Shown: positions 53,549 through 62,330 of the stretch, one piece after another
How positions within the stretch are numbered: the first letter of the stretch is position 1
Layout: each line of letters starts with the position of its first letter
Assembly: GCA_050012775.1 (NCBI GenBank)
Contig: JBEKGN010000015.1
Location: 1-64,000 of the forward strand
Source of the DNA: Roseiarcus sp050012775
GTDB lineage: Bacteria; Pseudomonadota; Alphaproteobacteria; Rhizobiales; Beijerinckiaceae
Reading direction: 5' to 3'
DNA: 64,000 nt
The notes under the pieces: generated by a model
Database searches by the model: none
The model's input: only the letters and a program-made list of their open reading frames with translations
What the model was told of the DNA's origin: nothing
Made by a program: the position numbers and the translations under genes

Positions 53549-54040
53549 ATGGACAAGAGCCCCGAGGCTTTCCGCACGATCAGCGAAGTCGCCGAAGACA
53601 TGGACCTGCCGCAGCATGTGCTGCGCTTCTGGGAAACGCGATTTCCGCAGATCAAGCCGCTCAAGCGCGGCGGCGGACGCCGCTACTATCGGCCCGACGA
53701 CGTCGAACTGCTGCGCGCGATCAAAGAGCTTCTCTACGGCGAGGGCTACACGATCAAAGGCGTCCAGAAGCTGTTGCGCGAGCAGGGCGTTCCCGGGCTC
53801 GCCCGCAGCGCCGCGCGACAGGCGCCCGATCTGGCGGCCCCCGAGCGCGCGCCGCCTGGCGTCGAAAAAGCGCGCGAGGGGGCCGAGGATTCGCGCGCGA
53901 GGGTCGAGCCGGCCGATGCGCCGTCGACGCCGGCCCTGGACGCGCGACCCGCGCCGGCCGCGGATTTGGCGGCGTTGCGCGCGATCCAGGCGGATTTGCG
54001 CGAGGCGGAGAGAATTCTCGCCCAGGCGCGCGCGCTATAG
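53549..54040 (+). CDS. MerR-family transcriptional regulator
   Basis: A 163-residue protein. FRTISEVAEDMDLPQHVLRFWETRFPQIKPLKRGGGRRYYRPDDVELLRAIKELLYGEGYTIKGVQKLLREQG is a MerR winged helix (about 8-82). The rest is an Ala/Pro/Glu-rich segment with a final helix; there is no metal-binding Cys. It follows ihfA by 37 bases. Its targets are not known. Confidence 0.88.
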   Translation: MDKSPEAFRTISEVAEDMDLPQHVLRFWETRFPQIKPLKRGGGRRYYRPDDVELLRAIKELLYGEGYTIKGVQKLLREQGVPGLARSAARQAPDLAAPERAPPGVEKAREGAEDSRARVEPADAPSTPALDARPAPAADLAALRAIQADLREAERILAQARAL

Positions 54041-54105
54041 ATCGTTTCGCGATGGCGTTTCCCTGCATTGCCAGCGCGGCGCGGGTTGCCTATAAGGCGC
54101 TTCGT

Positions 54106-54183
54106 CGGAGTGTAGCGCAGCCCGGTTAGCGCACTTGTCTGGGGGACAAGGGGTCGTGGGTTCGAATCCCGCCACTCCGACCA
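54106..54183 (+). tRNA. tRNA-Pro (anticodon GGG)
   Basis: Acceptor CGGAGTG (54106-54112) pairs with CACTCCG (54173-54179), then discriminator A and an encoded CCA. The anticodon stem CTTGT/ACAAG (54134-54138, 54146-54150) encloses loop CTGGGGG with anticodon GGG at 54141-54143. The T-arm GTGGG-TTCGAAT-CCCGC is complete. Followed by a T run (ATTTTTCT) that may terminate it. Confidence 0.97.
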
Positions 54184-54713
54184 TTTTTCTAAATAAAACC
54201 AACGTATTGTCGGAATCGAGGTTGAGAGGCTTTCGACTGGCTTGTCCTCGGAGAGACGCCAAGGATGTGAGGCCGGCTCGTGGGGATGGTCTGCAGGTCG
54301 CGCTCGCCGCCTTCGTCGTCGGCCGACGCTGCGTTTCCGCCATGCAACTTCCGAGCTCGGGGTGAGGCCAGGCCTCGCGCGCCTGGAAAGGCGTTCGGTT
54401 TTGACGGCGGGCGCCTCGGCAGGGCAGGCGAAGCCTTAAACGCTCGGCGGCGCTCGCGCGACCTTTTGCGCCGGCGAGAAAATTCGGGCAGGGGAGCCTG
54501 ACGCGCCGTCACGCTCGCCGCGGATGCGATTGCCCGGCAAACGGCGACAAGCCGTCGCTTCTTGCCGCGATCCGATAGGATTCCTGCCCAAGGATTTGCG
54601 CGGCGGAACGAAAAACTGGAATGCTGCAATCTTAACTTAACTTTGTAACCAGTTCGTTAGGTCTGCCGCTTACCCTCAGCCATCAGTAGCGTGCGTAGCG
54701 GCGGGTGCGGGCA
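54184..54713. other. Intergenic region upstream of the calpain-like gene
   Basis: About 530 bases between tRNA-Pro and the calpain-like protease. No gene recognised; short frames here look like noise. The last 100 bases (near 54625-54660) are AT-rich and likely carry the promoter. Being just downstream of a tRNA, this is also a potential integration point, but no repeated tRNA 3' end was found. Confidence 0.35.
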
Positions 54714-56219
54714 ATGTCGATCTCGAATTCCTTCTCGCGATTGTTCCAAGCGCTTAATTCCGAGGATTCGCAGGCGCCGACGATCGACGGCGCGGATTGG
54801 TCCGACGGGGCGGGTTCCGGCGTTCCCGACGCGGACAGTTACAATTTCAGCCAGTTGATCGCGCCGCCGAATCCGCTGTCCGGTTCGGACGGTCCGGAAC
54901 AGCCGGCGCTATTTTTCGGCAGCGGGCTGCTGACGCTGTCGGGGTCGCATTCCCCTTCGGGGTCGTCAAATTCTCCCTCGGGGTCATCGGGGTCATCGGG
55001 TTCGAGCGGGACCGCGAATACGTCCGCCTCGACGCCGGCGTCGACCATCCTCGCCGAACTCAGCAACGCCGGCATCGAAGCCGACGTCGCCAAGCTGATG
55101 GTCAACGACTCGCTCAGCTATAGTTCGATGCTGACGATCCTTCAGGACGCGGCCGTCGGCGGCATGACCGCCAGCAAATTCGGCACGCTCGAGACGCTCG
55201 CCTCGCTGCTCAACGCCTCGGGCGGCATTGCCGCCACGGCCTACGTCCAGCAGATCACGCAGGACGTCATCGACGGCAATAGCGCCAACGCCACCTGGAA
55301 CGGCGGTGCGTCGACCTCGGTCAAGCTTGGCGATCTCAGCGCGACGTCGACGCAGACGCAGGTCGGCGAGTTGATCGGGACGTGGTTCCTGGGAACCAAC
55401 CTGCCGAGCCTCAGCGTCTCGTCGATCGGCGAATCCAACATCGGCGCCACCTACAAGACGACGACGGAGCCGCTTTACGGCTCGGGCGGCGCGCCGCTCT
55501 ACACCGACGTCAACCAGGGCTACCTCGGCGACTGCTACTTCATGTCCGCGCTCGCCGACGTCGCGTTGCAGGATCCGAGCGCCGTCGAAAACATGATCGC
55601 CAACAACGGCAATGGCACTTACAGCGTGGAGTTCGTCGTCGGCGGGCAGCCGGACTACGTCACCGTCGACGACGCCCTGCCGACGATGCCGGCGGGGTAT
55701 TCCTGGGCGAATGGATCGACGCTCGAATTCGCCAACGGCTCCCCCGCCTGGGCGGAGCTGATCGAAAAGGCCTACGCGGAGCTCAACGCCCAGACCAACG
55801 CGCCGCACGGCGAAGAACTCAACACGGCGAGCGACTCCTACGCCGGCATCGACGCCGGCAGCGGTTACGCCCTGACCGAGCTCACCGGCCAGGCGGTCAA
55901 CGACTACTCGTTCACCTCGAGGACGTCGGCTTCGACCTTTTCCACGGACAACTCGCTGTTCGCCGCGGATTGGAAGTCGGGCGAGGAAATGCTCGTCGGC
56001 ACCTCCAACATCGAAAGCGGCAATATCGTCTCCGACCACATGTACGAGGTCATCGGCTACACCGCGGGCAGCAGCGCGGCCACCGACATGCTGACGCTCC
56101 ACAATCCCTGGGGCTCGGCCTATTCGGGACCCTTGGCGATGACCTTCTCCATATCGCTCGCCTCGCTCGCCGCGGACGACGTCACCATCTTCGCGACGAC
56201 CGGCAAGGCGACTGCCTGA
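54714..56219 (+). CDS. Calpain-like (family C2) cysteine protease, probable type I secretion substrate
   Basis: A 501-residue protein. No Sec signal. Residues about 75-110 form a Ser/Gly/Thr-rich linker; 110-240 a helical domain of unknown function; from about 265 a calpain protease core: NQGYLGDCYFMSALADVAL (catalytic Cys274), VDDALPTMP, PAWAELIEKAYAELN, SDHMYEVIGY (His442) and LHNPWGSAYSG (Asn464). All three triad residues are present and the landmarks match eukaryotic calpains. There are no RTX nonapeptides or EF-hands. Its gene is tail to tail with HlyD- and HlyB-like genes, so export by that system is inferred. GTG 54705 would add three residues. Confidence 0.88.
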   Translation: MSISNSFSRLFQALNSEDSQAPTIDGADWSDGAGSGVPDADSYNFSQLIAPPNPLSGSDGPEQPALFFGSGLLTLSGSHSPSGSSNSPSGSSGSSGSSGTANTSASTPASTILAELSNAGIEADVAKLMVNDSLSYSSMLTILQDAAVGGMTASKFGTLETLASLLNASGGIAATAYVQQITQDVIDGNSANATWNGGASTSVKLGDLSATSTQTQVGELIGTWFLGTNLPSLSVSSIGESNIGATYKTTTEPLYGSGGAPLYTDVNQGYLGDCYFMSALADVALQDPSAVENMIANNGNGTYSVEFVVGGQPDYVTVDDALPTMPAGYSWANGSTLEFANGSPAWAELIEKAYAELNAQTNAPHGEELNTASDSYAGIDAGSGYALTELTGQAVNDYSFTSRTSASTFSTDNSLFAADWKSGEEMLVGTSNIESGNIVSDHMYEVIGYTAGSSAATDMLTLHNPWGSAYSGPLAMTFSISLASLAADDVTIFATTGKATA

Positions 56220-56286
56220 CGGACCGGCCGTCACCCCGATATTTCGCCAAGCGAAACTGTCTGCGGGGGCCGGCGCGCGGGGCCGT

Positions 56287-57738
56287 TCAGCGCTCGTGCA
56301 GCGCGTTCGCGCCGATCTCGACGAGCGGCGAAAAGACGTATTCGAGGATGCGTCGCGCTCCCGTCCTGATTTCGACGGTGGCGGCCATGCCCGAGGTCAG
56401 CGCGATCGGCTGGCCCTCGACGCTGATGCTCGTCGCGTCCGGCCGAAGCGTGACCGGAAACACCAGATTTTGCGTGCGCTGCGCGCCGCCGAACGCCGAG
56501 CTTGCCGCCGCGCGCGCCGGATCGCCCTCGTTGAGGCTGGCCTCAGGCTCCGGAATCGCGTCGCTCGCGATGCGAGTCACCCGCGCGTTGATCGTTCCAT
56601 ATTGCGTGAACGGGAAGGACTCGACCTTCACCACCGCGCTCTGCCCCAATTTGACGAAGCCGATATCGCGGTTGAGGACATAGACTTCGATCTCCAGCCC
56701 CGAATCGTCGGGCACGAGGCGCATGATCTCCTGTCCGGTGGAGACGACCTGCCCGATCGTGGTGATGGCGGAGGCCTGCACGAACCCGGAAATTGGCGCT
56801 CGCAACGTCAGATGGTCGATTGCGGCTTGCGCCTTGGCGAGTTTTTGCGCGAGATCGTCGGCCTGACGTTCGCTGTCGCTCAGCTTTTGCGCGTTTTCGG
56901 AAATGAACACCTGAACCGCCTTGTCCGCGTCCTTGACGATGACGTCGAGATTGCGGTCGAGCGAGGCTGCCTGGCCTTCCTGCATCGCCAATTGGATCAA
57001 CTGGTATTGCAGCGTCTCCGTCGCGTCGATCACAGCGGACTTGGCCCCGGACTTGGATTCGACGAGCGCCTGGCGCATGTCGACGCGTTGCTGCAAGGTC
57101 GCCACCAGACTCTTTTGCGTTTCGATGGTCTGCGCGACTTTATCCCGCTCGGCGCGCTTTTGCGCGCTCTGCGCATTGAGCGAGGCGAGGCTCGCCGCGA
57201 GCTGGCCGAGGTCGGCGGCGAGCACGCGCTCCTCGCGTTCGCGCAGCCCGATCGGGATATAGTCCGGCCATGCGACCGGGGAAACCGAGACGAACTGGCG
57301 CGCTTGGGCCGCGTTGATCGCGACCGCGCGCCGCGCCGCCTCGGCGCGCGCCGAGACGAGGCCCGAAAGCGCCTCGCGCGCGTCGGCCTCGGCCGAGGAC
57401 CGATCGAGCTCGACGAGGACGTCCCCGGCGGCGACGTGCGCGCCGTTGGCGACATGGATCGCAGTGACCTTGCCGGTCTCCAGAGGCTCGATCACCTTGA
57501 CCCGGCCCGTCGGTTGGAACTTGCCCTGCGCGACCGCGATGATGTCGATGCGCCCGAAATAGGCCCAGGCGAGCGAGACGGCGACGAGCGCGCAGATGAT
57601 CCAGATCAGGGCGATGCGGACCGGCGAAGGCGGCGACTCCAGGATTTCGAGCGCGGGCGCGAGAAACTCGTTGTCGGCCGTCGAGGACCGGCGCGGCGGC
57701 GCGTTCGCGGATCCGAGTCGGCGCACGGGCTGGTTCAC
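56287..57738 (-). CDS. hlyD: HlyD-family type I secretion membrane fusion protein
   Basis: A 483-residue periplasmic adaptor. One N-terminal transmembrane helix (about 42-62, ALIWIICALVAVSLAWAYFG), a lipoyl-like hairpin (AVAQGKFQPTGRVKVIEPLETGKVTAIHVANGAHVAAGDVLVELD), a long coiled coil (100-320) reaching TolC, and a beta-barrel C-terminus (LVPDDSGLEIEVYVLNRDIGFVKLGQSAVVKVESFPFTQYGTI). It starts with ATGA overlapping the stop of the ABC exporter. No TolC gene is present nearby. Confidence 0.92.
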   Translation of the reverse strand: MNQPVRRLGSANAPPRRSSTADNEFLAPALEILESPPSPVRIALIWIICALVAVSLAWAYFGRIDIIAVAQGKFQPTGRVKVIEPLETGKVTAIHVANGAHVAAGDVLVELDRSSAEADAREALSGLVSARAEAARRAVAINAAQARQFVSVSPVAWPDYIPIGLREREERVLAADLGQLAASLASLNAQSAQKRAERDKVAQTIETQKSLVATLQQRVDMRQALVESKSGAKSAVIDATETLQYQLIQLAMQEGQAASLDRNLDVIVKDADKAVQVFISENAQKLSDSERQADDLAQKLAKAQAAIDHLTLRAPISGFVQASAITTIGQVVSTGQEIMRLVPDDSGLEIEVYVLNRDIGFVKLGQSAVVKVESFPFTQYGTINARVTRIASDAIPEPEASLNEGDPARAAASSAFGGAQRTQNLVFPVTLRPDATSISVEGQPIALTSGMAATVEIRTGARRILEYVFSPLVEIGANALHER

Positions 57739-59903
57739 AAGCCGATCTCCATCGGCTGGCTCTGAAGGCCCCAGAGATGGGCGTAAAGCCCGCCGGGCCG
57801 CTTGAGCAATTCCTCATGCGTGCCCGTTTCGACGATCCGCCCGTCGACCATGCCGATGATGCGTTGGCAGCCGCGCACCGCCGCGAGCCGATGAGCGATG
57901 ATGATCACAGTGCGATTCTTCACGATCCGGCGCATGTTGCGCTGGATGACGCGCTCGCTTTCGTAATCGAGGGCGGAGGTCGCTTCGTCGAAAATGAGAA
58001 TTTGCGGATTGGTGGCGAGCGCGCGCGCAATCGCGAGGCGCTGGCGCTGGCCGCCGGAGAGGTTCGCGCCGCGCTCCTCGATCATCGTGTCGTAGCCTTC
58101 GGGCAGCTTGTCGATGAACTCGTCGGCGCCGGCGAGCCGCGCGACCTCGATCACATGAGCGCGCGGCATCGCGGGATTGGCGAAAGCGATGTTTTCGTGA
58201 ACGGTGCGGTTGAACAGCAGGCTTTCTTGCAGGACGACGCCGATATGCCGGCGCAGCCACGCCGGATCGACCTGGCTCAGGTCGGCCCCGTCGAGCAGCA
58301 CCTGGCCTTCGCTCGGCAAGTAGAGCCGCTGGACCAGCTTGGCCAGCGTCGACTTGCCCGAGCCGGACGGACCGACGACGCCGACGACTTCGCCGGGGAG
58401 GATTCGGAGCGACAGGTCCTTGAGCACGTTCGGCGCGTTCGGCCGGTAGTGGAACGTCACATGGCGCAATTCGATCGCGCCGCGCGGCGCCGGCAAGGCG
58501 ACGCGCGCCAGCGGCGCGGGTTCGGGAGGAGCGTTCAAAATGTCGCCGAGCCGGTCGATCGAAATCTGCACCTGCTGGAAATCCTGCCAGATTTGCGACA
58601 GACGCAGGATCGGCTGCACGGCCTGCGCGGAAATCATATTGAAGGCGACGAGCGCGCCGACGCTGAGTTCGCCGTCGATGACGGCCTTGGCGCCGAACAA
58701 AAGCAGCGCCGCCGTCGTCAGCTTGCTCATGTATTGCACTGCGTTCTGGCCGCGCGCGCCGAGCAGCGTCGCCAAAAAGCTCGTCTGCACGTAGGCGGCG
58801 AGCCGTTCCTCCCATTGCGCGCGCATGATCGGTTCGACCGCGGCGGCCTTGATGGTGTGAATGCCGACGATCGCCTCGACGAGAAACTGCTGGCTCGCCG
58901 CGCCGCGGTTGAACTTCTCCTTGATGAGTTCCCGCAGCGGCGGGCGCACCGCGAAGCCGATGGCGAGATAAATGGGCACGCTCGCCAACACGATCATCGT
59001 CAGCTTCCAGGAATAGGCGAGCAGCACGGCGACGAACACGAACGTAAAAACAAGATCGATCGTCGAGAATAGCCCCTGTCCGGTGAGAAAATTCCGGATC
59101 GTCTCCAGTTCGCGCACCCGCGCGACCGTCTGCCCGGCCGACCGCGTCTCGAAATAGCTGAGCGGCAGACGCAGCAGATGCGCGAAGAGTCGCTGACCGA
59201 GTTCCACGTCGATGCGATTCGTCGTGTGCGAAAGGGCGTAGGTGCGCAAATATTGCAGCACGACGTCGAACAATCCGATCACGGCCATGCCGGCCACGAG
59301 AACGAAAAGCGTCGAATAGCCTTTGTGGGCGAGCACTTTGTCGACGACGACCTGAAAAAACAGCGGCGTCACGAGCGCGAAAATCTGCACGAAGAAAGAG
59401 GCGATCAGCACGTCGGCAAGCGGTCGGCGATAGCGCCAGATCGTCGGCAAGAACCAGCGAAAGCCGAAAGTCGCGGGATGGACGCCCGGCCCGCCGAGCT
59501 TGCGCGCGATCAGCAACGCCTTGCCGCCGATCTGGTCGCGCAAGCGGTCCAGCGGGATTTCCTGATCGGCGTGGCTGATCGGATCGACAAGGCGATAAAG
59601 CCCAGAGGGGGCGCGCCCGCCCAGAACCAGGAACGCGCCGTTCTTCATGCGCACGATCGCCGGCATCGGAATCGACGCCAGACGTTTGCTGGTCATGCCG
59701 GCGACATCGCGCGCCTTGAGGCCGATCATCCCCGCCGCGCGCACGATGTCCGATTCGTTGGCCAGTCGGCCCTGCAACGCCAGCTCCCGGCCGAGCTGGG
59801 CGGGATCGGCGGCGATACGGTAGAACGCCGCGATGCCGCACAGCGCCCGCAGTCCCGCGTCGACCGGCGTCGCCTCGGCGTCGATGGAAGTCGGCTGATT
59901 CAT
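57735..59903 (-). CDS. hlyB: HlyB-like type I secretion ABC exporter with C39-like (peptidase-dead) domain
   Basis: A 722-residue exporter half-transporter: an N-terminal C39-like domain (about 15-140) in which the peptidase His is replaced (NGAFLVLGG instead of HFVVL), five to six membrane helices (about 165-445), and an ABC ATPase with Walker A VGPSGSGKSTLAKLV, signature LSGGQRQRLAIARALA and Walker B ILIFDEATSALD. The dead C39-like domain is the mark of HlyB-type systems that export unprocessed substrates. The ATG at 59903 fits the HlyB N-terminus. Coupled to hlyD and convergent with the calpain-like gene. Confidence 0.92.
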   Translation of the reverse strand: MNQPTSIDAEATPVDAGLRALCGIAAFYRIAADPAQLGRELALQGRLANESDIVRAAGMIGLKARDVAGMTSKRLASIPMPAIVRMKNGAFLVLGGRAPSGLYRLVDPISHADQEIPLDRLRDQIGGKALLIARKLGGPGVHPATFGFRWFLPTIWRYRRPLADVLIASFFVQIFALVTPLFFQVVVDKVLAHKGYSTLFVLVAGMAVIGLFDVVLQYLRTYALSHTTNRIDVELGQRLFAHLLRLPLSYFETRSAGQTVARVRELETIRNFLTGQGLFSTIDLVFTFVFVAVLLAYSWKLTMIVLASVPIYLAIGFAVRPPLRELIKEKFNRGAASQQFLVEAIVGIHTIKAAAVEPIMRAQWEERLAAYVQTSFLATLLGARGQNAVQYMSKLTTAALLLFGAKAVIDGELSVGALVAFNMISAQAVQPILRLSQIWQDFQQVQISIDRLGDILNAPPEPAPLARVALPAPRGAIELRHVTFHYRPNAPNVLKDLSLRILPGEVVGVVGPSGSGKSTLAKLVQRLYLPSEGQVLLDGADLSQVDPAWLRRHIGVVLQESLLFNRTVHENIAFANPAMPRAHVIEVARLAGADEFIDKLPEGYDTMIEERGANLSGGQRQRLAIARALATNPQILIFDEATSALDYESERVIQRNMRRIVKNRTVIIIAHRLAAVRGCQRIIGMVDGRIVETGTHEELLKRPGGLYAHLWGLQSQPMEIGL

Positions 59904-60383
59904 TGCCTGACCGCTCCCTCGAGCGCCGGCGCCGCGCCGCGTCGAGCGCCGGACGCAAGGAACGGCCGCCTTGAGGGATCCGTTCGCCGCATCGGCGTAT
60001 TCCCCTGAGAATCGACGCGCCGCATGGCGACGGCCTGCGACAGTCTTCGCTTCCACTGGGTTAATTCGCGGTAAACCGACGCCGCCTAAATCACCGCCGA
60101 TTTCCCTCTCGGACAGTCTTCCTGTCCGCTTGCAGAATCGGTGCTATCTTATGCATCGGATATTTGAATAATATCCGAAATGTCGCTTGCAGACAAAAGA
60201 GAAGCCCCGCCGGTCCAGAGGGAAACCGGCGGGGCTATCGAGGCGAGGGCGACGGGAGACAGCTCGAATACTTCCGACTGCCGCGGGGACCCGGCGCCGC
60301 GCCTCGAATTTCGGCGGGCTCTACGCTGCGGGCGCAAGCGGCGCCGAAATCGGGATTCGCTTCTTCACGTCGCCATTCTCCTT
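59904..60383. other. Intergenic region with a terminator hairpin
   Basis: About 480 bases between the ABC exporter start and the small membrane protein stop; both are read on the minus strand. Bases near 60060-60180 are comparatively AT-rich and probably carry the exporter promoter; a perfect hairpin at 60203-60236 lies to its right. No coding frame here is convincing. Confidence 0.4.
60193..60236 (-). terminator. Rho-independent terminator on the minus strand
   Basis: AGCCCCGCCGGT (60203-60214) pairs perfectly over 12 bp with ACCGGCGGGGCT (60225-60236), loop 10 bases. On the minus strand it is followed by TCTCTTTTG. It lies 150 bases past the stop of the small membrane protein gene, in the right orientation. 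Confidence 0.65.
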
Positions 60384-60767
60384 TCATCGAAAAATCGCGC
60401 GGGCGGCCACGCCGGCCAACGCGAGCCCGATCAAGGCGAGCGCGAACGATAGGGCCGTCTCGATCGCGCGCGCGCGAGTGGGGAAAACTCGCGCCGCCAT
60501 CAGGGCGAGCCCTGCGGCGAGGGCGAGCGCCGCCGAGGCAAGCCAATGGCCCGTGGCGGCGCCGGCGGCGGGCGGCGCAGAGAGGAGCGCGACGATGACG
60601 GCGCGGTCGATAAGCTTGTCGAACGCCAAGGCTCCAGCCGCGAAATACGATCGCACGAGGACGACCGAGGCGGCGACGGCGTCGACAACGGCGTGCAGGA
60701 GGCCGACGACGGGAAGCGCGCGCTTGACGGGCGGGGCCTGTTCGGCGAAAGGGGTGCGGGTAGACAC
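60384..60767 (-). CDS. Small polytopic membrane protein, hypothetical
   Basis: A 127-residue protein with three to four hydrophobic segments (VVGLLHAVVDAVAASVVLV, DRAVIVALLSAPPAAGAATG, LASAALALAAGLALMAARV, ALSFALALIGLALAGVAARAIF). No family recognised. The GTG at 60767 is the first reasonable start downstream of the palindrome; a longer open frame upstream would run through the divergent gene. Regulation by the divergent ribbon-helix-helix protein is an inference from layout. Confidence 0.5.
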   Translation of the reverse strand: MSTRTPFAEQAPPVKRALPVVGLLHAVVDAVAASVVLVRSYFAAGALAFDKLIDRAVIVALLSAPPAAGAATGHWLASAALALAAGLALMAARVFPTRARAIETALSFALALIGLALAGVAARAIFR

Positions 60768-60789
60768 GGGTACGTTGTCTCTGATAACT

Positions 60790-60808
60790 ATGCAATCAAA
60801 GGTTGCAT
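60790..60808. promoter_or_regulatory. Palindromic operator candidate between divergent genes
   Basis: ATGCAA (60790-60795) and TTGCAT (60803-60808) are perfect inverted repeats around a 7-base spacer. They lie 30 bases ahead of the ribbon-helix-helix start and 23 bases ahead of the membrane-protein start, in a local AT-rich patch. A likely binding site for the small DNA-binding protein next to it. Confidence 0.45.
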
Positions 60809-60837
60809 GTTTCCAAAGGGACGTCAAGCGTGGCGTG

Positions 60838-61029
60838 ATGCGAGAGACGAGCAAGGTGAGAAAGAAGCCGGGACCGCCTAAGACGGGGGTCGGACATGCC
60901 GTCGGCGTCCGGTTGCATCCTGATCTGGAGGCGCGCTTAGATGCCTGGATCGCGAAGCAGGCGGTCCCCGTGACGCGCCCGCTCGCCATCCGTATTCTCA
61001 TGGAACGAGCGTTGGACGCCGAGCGCTAG
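60838..61029 (+). CDS. Small ribbon-helix-helix-like DNA-binding protein
   Basis: A 63-residue protein: a basic N-terminus (RETSKVRKKPGPPKTGVG) then VGVRLHPDLEARLDAWIAKQ...TRPLAIRILMERALDAE. The strand-helix-helix pattern (xVxVRLxPxLxxxLDxWI followed by SR/TRxxAIRxLxExAL) is that of MetJ/Arc-type ribbon-helix-helix proteins, either antitoxins or autorepressors. No toxin of a known family is next to it. ATG 60790 is an alternative start but would lie within the palindrome. Confidence 0.6.
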   Translation: MRETSKVRKKPGPPKTGVGHAVGVRLHPDLEARLDAWIAKQAVPVTRPLAIRILMERALDAER

Positions 61030-61075
61030 GCCCGCCGCGTTGGTTTTCCCCGGCCCCGAGGAAGCGAGAATCGCC

Positions 61076-61783
61076 ATGAGCGAAATCCGGCCGCATATCG
61101 TCATCGTCGGCGGCACTTCCGGAATCGGGCTCGCGACGGCGAAACTGTTCGTCGCCCGGCGCGCCCGCGTCACGATCGTCGGACGCGACCCGGAGAAGCT
61201 CGCCGCCGTCTTGCCGTCGCTGGGAGCGTCGGGCGCGGGCGAAGCGTTCGACGCCTCCGACCGAGCGGCGCTCGACGCGTTCTTCGGCCGCGTCGGCCCG
61301 ATCGATCATTTGATCCTGGCGGCTTCGGCCGGCAGCGGAGCAGGGCCGTTCGCCGAGCTGGCGGCGCGGGATCTGCGCCGCGGTTTCGAGGGCAAATTCT
61401 GGGTGCATTGGCACGCCGCGCAATCCGCTTTGCCCCATATCGGCGAGGGCGGATCGATCACCTTCGTCACGGCGGCGTCCTCGCGCAAGGCCGGCCCGGG
61501 AACCTCCGGGCTGGCGGCGGTCAACGGCGCGCTCGAGAGCCTGGCGAGAACCCTGGCCAGGGAGCTTGCGCCATTGCGCGTCAACGCGGTTTCGCCGGGC
61601 GTCATCGACAGCCCGTGGTGGGCGGACAAGCCCGCCGGGATGTTCGAGGCCGCCAGCCGCTTGGCGCCGCTCGCGCGGCCCGGACACGTCGAGGAAGTCG
61701 CCGAGGCCATCGCGTTTCTCGTCGGCAATCGCTTCGTGACCGGCGTCGTTCTCGATGTCGACGGCGGACTGCACCTGACGTGA
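61076..61783 (+). CDS. SDR-family protein lacking the canonical YxxxK
   Basis: A 235-residue Rossmann protein. IVIVGGTSGIGLATAKLFVAR binds the dinucleotide; VTAASSRKAGPGTSGLAAVNGALESLARTLARELAPLRVNAVSPGVIDSPWW covers the active-site helix. There the usual YxxxK is replaced: L-A-A-V-N-G-A-L aligns with Y-A-A-S-K-A-A-L, so the Tyr and Lys are missing. The same AAVN pattern occurs, as I recall, in a whole branch of SDRs, so it is a family trait rather than decay. Function unknown. A decayed partial copy lies about 0.65 kb downstream. Confidence 0.85.
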   Translation: MSEIRPHIVIVGGTSGIGLATAKLFVARRARVTIVGRDPEKLAAVLPSLGASGAGEAFDASDRAALDAFFGRVGPIDHLILAASAGSGAGPFAELAARDLRRGFEGKFWVHWHAAQSALPHIGEGGSITFVTAASSRKAGPGTSGLAAVNGALESLARTLARELAPLRVNAVSPGVIDSPWWADKPAGMFEAASRLAPLARPGHVEEVAEAIAFLVGNRFVTGVVLDVDGGLHLT

Positions 61784-61887
61784 CAGCGGGGCGGCGAGGC
61801 GAGGCGCGCTCTCGCCGGGATCGTTCTCGCGCGTCGATGCTGGTGCGCCGGCAAGCCGACGCGACCGGTTCGAGCCGATGGAGCGCG

Positions 61888-61916
61888 AAAAAAGACCGCC
61901 TCGCGGGCGGTCTTTT
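61888..61916. terminator. Rho-independent terminator after the SDR gene
   Basis: AAAAGACCGCC (61890-61900) and GGCGGTCTTTT (61906-61916) pair perfectly around a 5-base loop; both flanks are A/T runs, so it can end the SDR transcript (plus) and the small secreted protein transcript (minus). Confidence 0.85.
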
Positions 61917-61983
61917 AAACGCCAATCGGCGTGACGATCAGATTGCGCGCGACGCCGGCGAACGCGTCATCCCGCGCCGCAAC

Positions 61984-62238
61984 TCAGTACGAGAAGAAGC
62001 ATTGCTTGTGGGCGCCGCGCAAGGGATCGCCGAACACCGAATTGTCGCAAGGCAGTCCGCCCGGAGGGCTGCGGAGGTGGGCGAATACGCCATTTCGGCC
62101 GTAATGAATCGTCGCGCCGTAAGGCGCGGCGCAGAAGCCATGTTCACGGGCGCAGAATACCCATCCTTGCGCGTCGGCCGCTGGCGACCAAGCCAACATG
62201 GCGGCCCCGACGGCCGCAGCTGCGACAATACTTTTCAT
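61984..62238 (-). CDS. Small secreted Cys-containing protein
   Basis: An 84-residue exported protein. Signal peptide MKSIVAAAAVGAAMLAWSPA-ADAQ, then a mature domain with four cysteines (WVFCAREHGFCAAPYGATIHYGRNGVFAHL...LPCDNSVFGDPLRGAHKQCFF). The YGxNG...CxNxVFGDP...KxC pattern recurs in small secreted alphaproteobacterial proteins I cannot name with certainty. Two disulphides are likely. Upstream lies an FNR/FixK-type box at a class II promoter position, so oxygen-dependent expression is suspected. Confidence 0.65.
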   Translation of the reverse strand: MKSIVAAAAVGAAMLAWSPAADAQGWVFCAREHGFCAAPYGATIHYGRNGVFAHLRSPPGGLPCDNSVFGDPLRGAHKQCFFSY

Positions 62239-62330
62239 CGCCGGATCCTTTGCCAACAATACGCGTCGCGACCGACTTATAAGTATGGCGGAAATCGTAG
62301 ATATTCATACCTACTCTTTGCCAATTTTCG

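Noticed and set aside
54106..54183. tRNA-Pro as an integration site for the secretion locus
   Set aside because: No second copy of its 3' end was seen at the far side of the locus and there is no integrase nearby.
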